Of a stretch of 64,000 nt of DNA, positions 34,401 through 40,400 are shown one piece after another. Origin of the DNA: Platynereis dumerilii. Taxonomy: Eukaryota; Annelida; Polychaeta; Phyllodocida; Nereididae. Below the pieces are notes generated by a model. The model had not been told where the DNA came from and did not search any database. It worked only from the letters and a program-made list of their open reading frames with translations. Location of the stretch: NCBI GenBank assembly GCA_026936325.1, contig JAPTHN010000141.1:62001-126000 (forward strand), written 5' to 3'. Position 1 is the first letter of the stretch. The number at the start of each line of letters is the position of its first letter. A program made the position numbers and the translations under genes.

Positions 34401-37400
34401 GGGTTTACGTGCTTGCACGGTATTTTTTCGTTTTCGACCATCTTCGCCAATCCGCGGTTCTCTATAACTTTGTCAGCATGTATCATACATCATCTAAATG
34501 CCATGGTTGGAAAGCTCTCAAAAAGACCTTCATTTTGCATACCAACATCAATGGTCTAGGATGATATCGTGACTCCCATGTGCTTTTCAGCCTGCATTTT
34601 TAAGAAATGGAAGCTTTCACATTCACTAATCCTCTTAAAAAAAGGTCTTTTAGAGTGTGAACCAATTTCTCAGTCATTTTACGATCTAATAAGTGTCTAA
34701 TATTCCCTCCAAAGGGAATAAGAAGAAGCATTACAGATGTTTGCTACCTGCTGAGACATAGTTGCATTTACATCGAACATCACTCCTTAATTTGTAACAA
34801 CAGAAGACTTTTGAATCACAGATTCACCCACATGAATAACATCGCAATCAGGAGGAGACCTCTTAAACCTATACACTGCGTTCCCAATTATTATGCAACT
34901 ATGCTTTTTGCCAATATCTCAAAAAGAAATAACACTATTGGGATGTCCTTTACACATAATGGCGAGTGCGCCATAAAGCAAATATTCTGTGACTTTCGTC
35001 CAATTCTGTAGTTTCAGTGAGGAGTTATGCTATATAATCAGGTTTTTGGGGTGTTCCCAATTATTATGCAATTCTTGAAAAGCTTCCATTGCCACCCAAA
35101 ATCAAAAAAGTTGATTATGAATTGACATTAGAACATACCTCATAACACTAAATAAAAAATAGAACCATCATTTCAAATGTGGATGCCTCCATGACCAAGA
35201 AATCAATATAATACAACTGCATTGAAAAACCATTGAAATTCGCTTTTTTCTCAATAAAGAAGCCTCCCATGCTCTTGAAAAATTTAATATCAATTAAATT
35301 CCAGCTTAGAATAGATCTATAGCACACCACGGTCATACTGTGTGATGAAACACCAAATCCGGTATCTCTACAAAATATGACACCAAATCAAAAACTCACA
35401 CTTCTGTTTCCCATTGGAATAGCATTGGCAATTCGATGCGTTCAATTCATTTCAAGATACAGTGTAGTGTGTCTGATGAAATTATGCAAGTTACCTATTT
35501 CACACTGGTATGAAAACTATTGGACCGAGCCTTTTATACTTTTCACATAATCATTGGATTAGGCTTGGAAATCTTCAATGCAACTTTCATTAAATTTCAT
35601 GTTGGCAAAATTGAGTTATGCCGCATTTTCAAATATTTGGGTGTCTGATGAAATTACGCAAAATCCACACGTGTCCTAAAAAACATCATAGTTTCAAATG
35701 ATTTTGCTTCAATTATTAGCATTCTATCATTTGTCAACCATTCATGTCAAAACATTTCACTTACACGCTGCGTTTGTCATGCATTATGTCTTAATTGTCT
35801 CCATTGGTATAACATTGATTTTGCATAATTTTTTCAAATTTATGCTTCCCAAAACTTTAAAATGGTTCCGATCATTTAAAAAATGCTTCTAGCACTAACC
35901 TTATACTGTCTATTTAGCTCTTTGCAAAGGAAACTGAAGTCACATGCCTTACTTTAAAATAATTAGCAATCAAAAGTTCTTTCCACGACATCCCATTGGA
36001 ATAGCATTGTGATCAGGATGTGCAGTTCCTTATTCAACAGTGTGTCAATTTCCAACACACAACTTATCAGTCAGTTTCACCACACTAAATAGATTGAAAA
36101 ATACAACTTTTAAAGACATTTTCAAAATGATCAGACTATTTTGAGATTTTTGAGAGCATAAATTTGAAGAATTTATGCAAAATCAATGTTATTCCAATGG
36201 AGACAATTAATTCATATTGCATGACATAGGCAGAATATAAGTGAAATGTTTTGACATGAATTACTGACAAATGACAGAATTCTAATGATTGAAGCAAAAT
36301 CATTTGAAACTTTAACGTTTCCAAGGCTCATGCGGATTTTGCGTAATTTCGTCAGACACCCAAATATTTGAAAATATGGCATAACTCAATTTTGCCTTGA
36401 TGAAACTTAATGAAAGTTTCAAGGAAGATTTCTTAGCCCAATCCAATGATTATGTGAAAAGGATGCAATGGTGGGTCCAATAGTTTTCATACTAGTGGGA
36501 AATACGTAACTTGCATAATTTCGTCAGACACACTGTATTTGTCAAATACCGTGGTGCAACTTAATTGCCATTGGTTTACAGGAGAGTTCTAAACCTAAGG
36601 AAAGTGGAAAATGACTTTGGTAATGATTTTTAATTTTGTCTGGCTAACAGAGGCTTTTTATTGCAATAAAACTGTAATTTCAATGCTATTTCAATGCAGG
36701 AGAAAAACATGAATTTCTTGGCTATGAATGCTTCTATGTTTGAAATGATGGTTATGCTTTTTCTTTTGTGTTAAGGGGTATATGTTGGTGACATCTTTAG
36801 ATTAGTTTTGGTCATTTGAGTGGCCATGGATGCTTTTTCAAGAATTTGCATAATAATTGGGAACACCTCAAAACATCATTATATGGCATAACTCCCAACT
36901 GAGTCACTGGAATTGGACAAAATTAGCAGGATATTAGCTCCATGGTACACTTGTCATTATGTGAAAAGGATTTTCAAATAGTGGTACTTCCTTTTGAGAT
37001 AATGCAAAAAAGCATAGCTGCATAATAATTGTTAACGCAGTATATATAGTTCACCTAGTTGGTACTTGTTGTCGCCTGGCTGGTCAAAACTTGTCACCTG
37101 GTTGGTAGTGGTGTGTCGCCTGGCTGGTTGTCGCCCAGTTGGTACTGATGTCGCCTGGCTGTCTGTTGCCTGGTTGACCGATAATCTGTTTCCTGATTCT
37201 CAAACACGGCCTTGTGGGCATCAAATTATTGGTTTCTTTCTCTTGTGTTACAGAATTATTGTGGACATACAGCTAGGTAGTATATTAGGCTATCTGTATT
37301 GCTATAATATACTTTGTTTAGACCTAGCCTACTTATCAAACAGCCAGGAAATATTAATTTTAACGTCCCTAAAAATATTACCCCATGCCTTTTTTTGTTT

Positions 37401-40400
37401 CATTGACCTACAATCTGACTTGTAAATGCTCACAATATTGAACAACTATCATACCGATAACAAGAGCAGGAACTGACTCCTCATCCCCCACGCCCTGCCT
37501 TCCTTAACCCATCATAGCACTAACCAACCATGGTGTTTCAATGAGTGTGTAATGCGACAGATGATCACCAGGGGCACAGTGGTGCATACATGTATGCAAG
37601 TGGCGACTCCTATGAATGGCTTTGGCTGACAAATGTAAAAATGGCTGCAGTCTCAGCCCTGCAACCTTACTTACAAGCAAGCCTGAGAAACAATGCTGTT
37701 TATCACATTCATATGATTTAAATATCGATTTGAGAAGTTAAAGTAGTTGGGAGTATTTGCAGAAATTTTGAATATTGTGCATGGTGTGGTGTTTGAGGTA
37801 TATGATGGATGCCATAACAGTTCATAAAATGGAGACTAAAAGTAAAATTACAGTGATAACCTCTCAATGCACCAATTTTGACATCCCAAAGATTGTTCTG
37901 AAGGATTAAATATACCGGCCTTTATACCACTCGAAACCTCTGTCAGCCAATCAAGAGCCAGTATTTCACTGCAATAAAACCCATATTCTTTGTTGTTCAG
38001 TTATCCTCCCATGGGAGAATAATAAGTGAAGCTGCGAAAAAAACACAGCACCAAATGACAAGTTTCAGTTTTGTCTTATGGTATAAGCCAGTTATTCACC
38101 GCAGGATCAGCAATATGTGTTTATCACAGCTCGGGCTAACGCCCTCGCTGGATGAATCACATATTGCCTCTCCCTAGGTGAATAACCTATACTTATGGCT
38201 CGATATAGGTTATTCACAATGGGACAGGAAATTTGTGATTTATCAACCAAGGGCTTTAGCCTGGGGTGTGATAAACACATCCCTTGTGGACAATTTCCTC
38301 TGAGGAACGTTGGTTTGAGGAAGCATTAAACCTCATTCACATCGGACCCAACGTTACTAAACTACGTGTTTTGTCGACACATGACTACAAGATTATCACG
38401 TACGTATATATCGTAAATAATGCATATTTCTCAACGTTTCTTGAGAACGCGGCCCCCACGTTGAAGAAATGCTCGAAATATGCCTCTGGGGCGTCAGGCG
38501 TGGCAGGCCAGCGTTCTTGCGCATGCGCTGAAGTGGGAGGAGGCGGCCATGGCTGGGCACGTGCTCGTGTGGATATGATTTATATCGGTCTAGAACACCG
38601 TTTATACCACCGTAACTGTTTATTTAACCATGGCCGATTGATTCTAGGATGTGTATGGTTGAAATGACCCGTTCGGATGAGCTCTAACTGCTGTTTATGC
38701 TTCACAATCATACGGTCAATCGGCAATGTAGGTCATGTGGATTCACTGTGCCAGGGAGGCGCTGGCCAGGGGCGGAGCGCTCGGATGGGCCCGGGGGATG
38801 ACCGAATTGCTTCTGGCGGTCCAGCCACCTGCCAGGCTGCGGCCCCCGTGGAAAAAATAAATAAATAAATAAAGCCCTTATACAATTGCCCTTATATAAT
38901 ATATATGATACAGAGAATGTTCTGATTTGATTTTTGCTGCTGGGATTTTTTTTGGTTGGGGGGGGGGTTTAAGAATTTTTTTTATTTCAGGTCAGGGGTT
39001 GGGATGTATGGTTTGGATTTTTTTTTTTTACACCTGCAAAGAGAAAACATGAATTGAAACAGTGAAGAGAACAGAAAAACAGAGCGATAGATAAGAGAGA
39101 GCAGAGCCAGGCAGCAAGCACTGAAGGTGGCTCCAAAATAGGCAGACTTTTCTTTCTTGTTTTACCAAGCAGTCTGCAGTCAATTTAAGGACACAATATA
39201 TAAACAACAAAATTCTCTTACCTTGTGAGGGATTAATACTTCAACTCTGAAGAGTTGGAAAAATCCTAATCCAAATTGGCCTGCTGGATAGGTGGCATTC
39301 CGATGCAAGTAGGCTCAGTTCAACTCCGGTCTTAACTGATTCTCTCTTGCTCGTTTGTGATTGAGCAGTACTTCAGAATTTTTTTTGGCCTGACTAATCT
39401 TTCATATTTTAAGAGATATTTATTTGGCAGTTTTTGTAACTGGTGTAGCTACTATTTCTTCATGGCTTCATCCAATTATCACCAGCAAGCATCCTTTTGG
39501 ATGTTTTATAATCTCAAAGTTACCAGATACATTGGAATTATAGGTATGGAATAGATGGCGCTACAAGGCTCTCTGAGACTTAGGATCCCAGGTTCTGCAA
39601 CTTTGTGCAAACCTTCAACAAATCTTTGGCAGATACGTATGATCAGACGTTTGCCCTGAACATTACTTTCAAACGTTGTCCATACATATCAAAAACATGT
39701 TGAACAAAACCTTGGAACTTATGTTTTTCCAAATGTGCGACCATACCTTTGATGAACCTCTGAGTCAAAGGTATGGTCATACGTAATAGTCTAATGTTGT
39801 AAAAACCTTTCAAATGATGTTCGATAAACCTATGAATCAAAGGTAAGGTCATACGTAATAGTCTAATGTTGTAAAAACCTTTCAAATGATGTTCGATAAA
39901 CCAAAGGTATGACTTACATAATATTCTAAGGTTTTAAAGACCTCTCAAATGAATGTTCGACAAACCTATGAATCAAAGGTATGGCCATACGTAATAGTCA
40001 AACGTTCTTCAAACCTCTCAACCAAAGGTATGACCTACGTATGACTGACACGTTTGGCTAAACGTTACAACCAAATGTTCTTCCAACGTCTCAACCAAAG
40101 GTAAGACTCGAACATTAGGCCAAACTATAAAACAAACTATCTGCCAACCTCTTACTAAGGTTGCTATCTACGTTTGGTTTTCCATCTGAGTGCAACGTTT
40201 GGAAATTACCTTTGCCCTACCTTTGTCATACGTTGTTTGGCCCAACGTCTGATTCTAACCAAAATAATTACGTAGCGAAAGGTTTGATTTACGTTGCTGC
40301 TCAGGAGGGATATTCCCTATCCCATGGTGAAGGATTTAGATGTGACTATTGCCTTAGAATGTTGTTTGTAGGCCTATTTCCTTCTGAAACAGGATAATAA

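Larger units (their letters stand above)
32425..34428 (+). mobile_element. Helentron/HINE-like element carrying two minisatellites
   Basis: The 5' hairpin at 32425-32457 matches the 4852 copy. The 3' end at 34390-34428 has AGCCAGCGGGGT, the exact reverse complement of 5' ACCCCGCTGGCT, then hairpin ACGTGCTTGCACGGT and a T-run. The interior holds two GTCC/GTGT arrays. Central tandem repeats are a known feature of HINE/DINE elements. A half-element duplication is likely, since each array ends in (CGTGTCGGTGCGTC)n followed by GATGCACAGTGCC. Confidence 0.7.
31375..37186. mobile_element. Second fold-back element, 8-bp TSD TGTTTCCT, heavily nested
   Basis: The same family as 28601-29729: left arm at 31375-31620 and right arm at 37048-37186 with GTCGCCTGG units. 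TGTTTCCT is present exactly at 31367-31374 and 37187-37194. The middle is largely replaced by a LINE tail, a hAT-like start, a Helentron-like element and a TA-flanked palindrome. Most of the family's central sequence is missing. Confidence 0.8.

Noticed and set aside
33887-34559. Further Arg/Pro/Val/Cys-rich open frames
   Set aside because: Same cause, second minisatellite array in the Helentron-like element.
38284-38868. Two + strand open frames next to a MITE
   Set aside because: The first begins in the MITE hairpin and the second ends in the AAAT tail; no splice or protein support.
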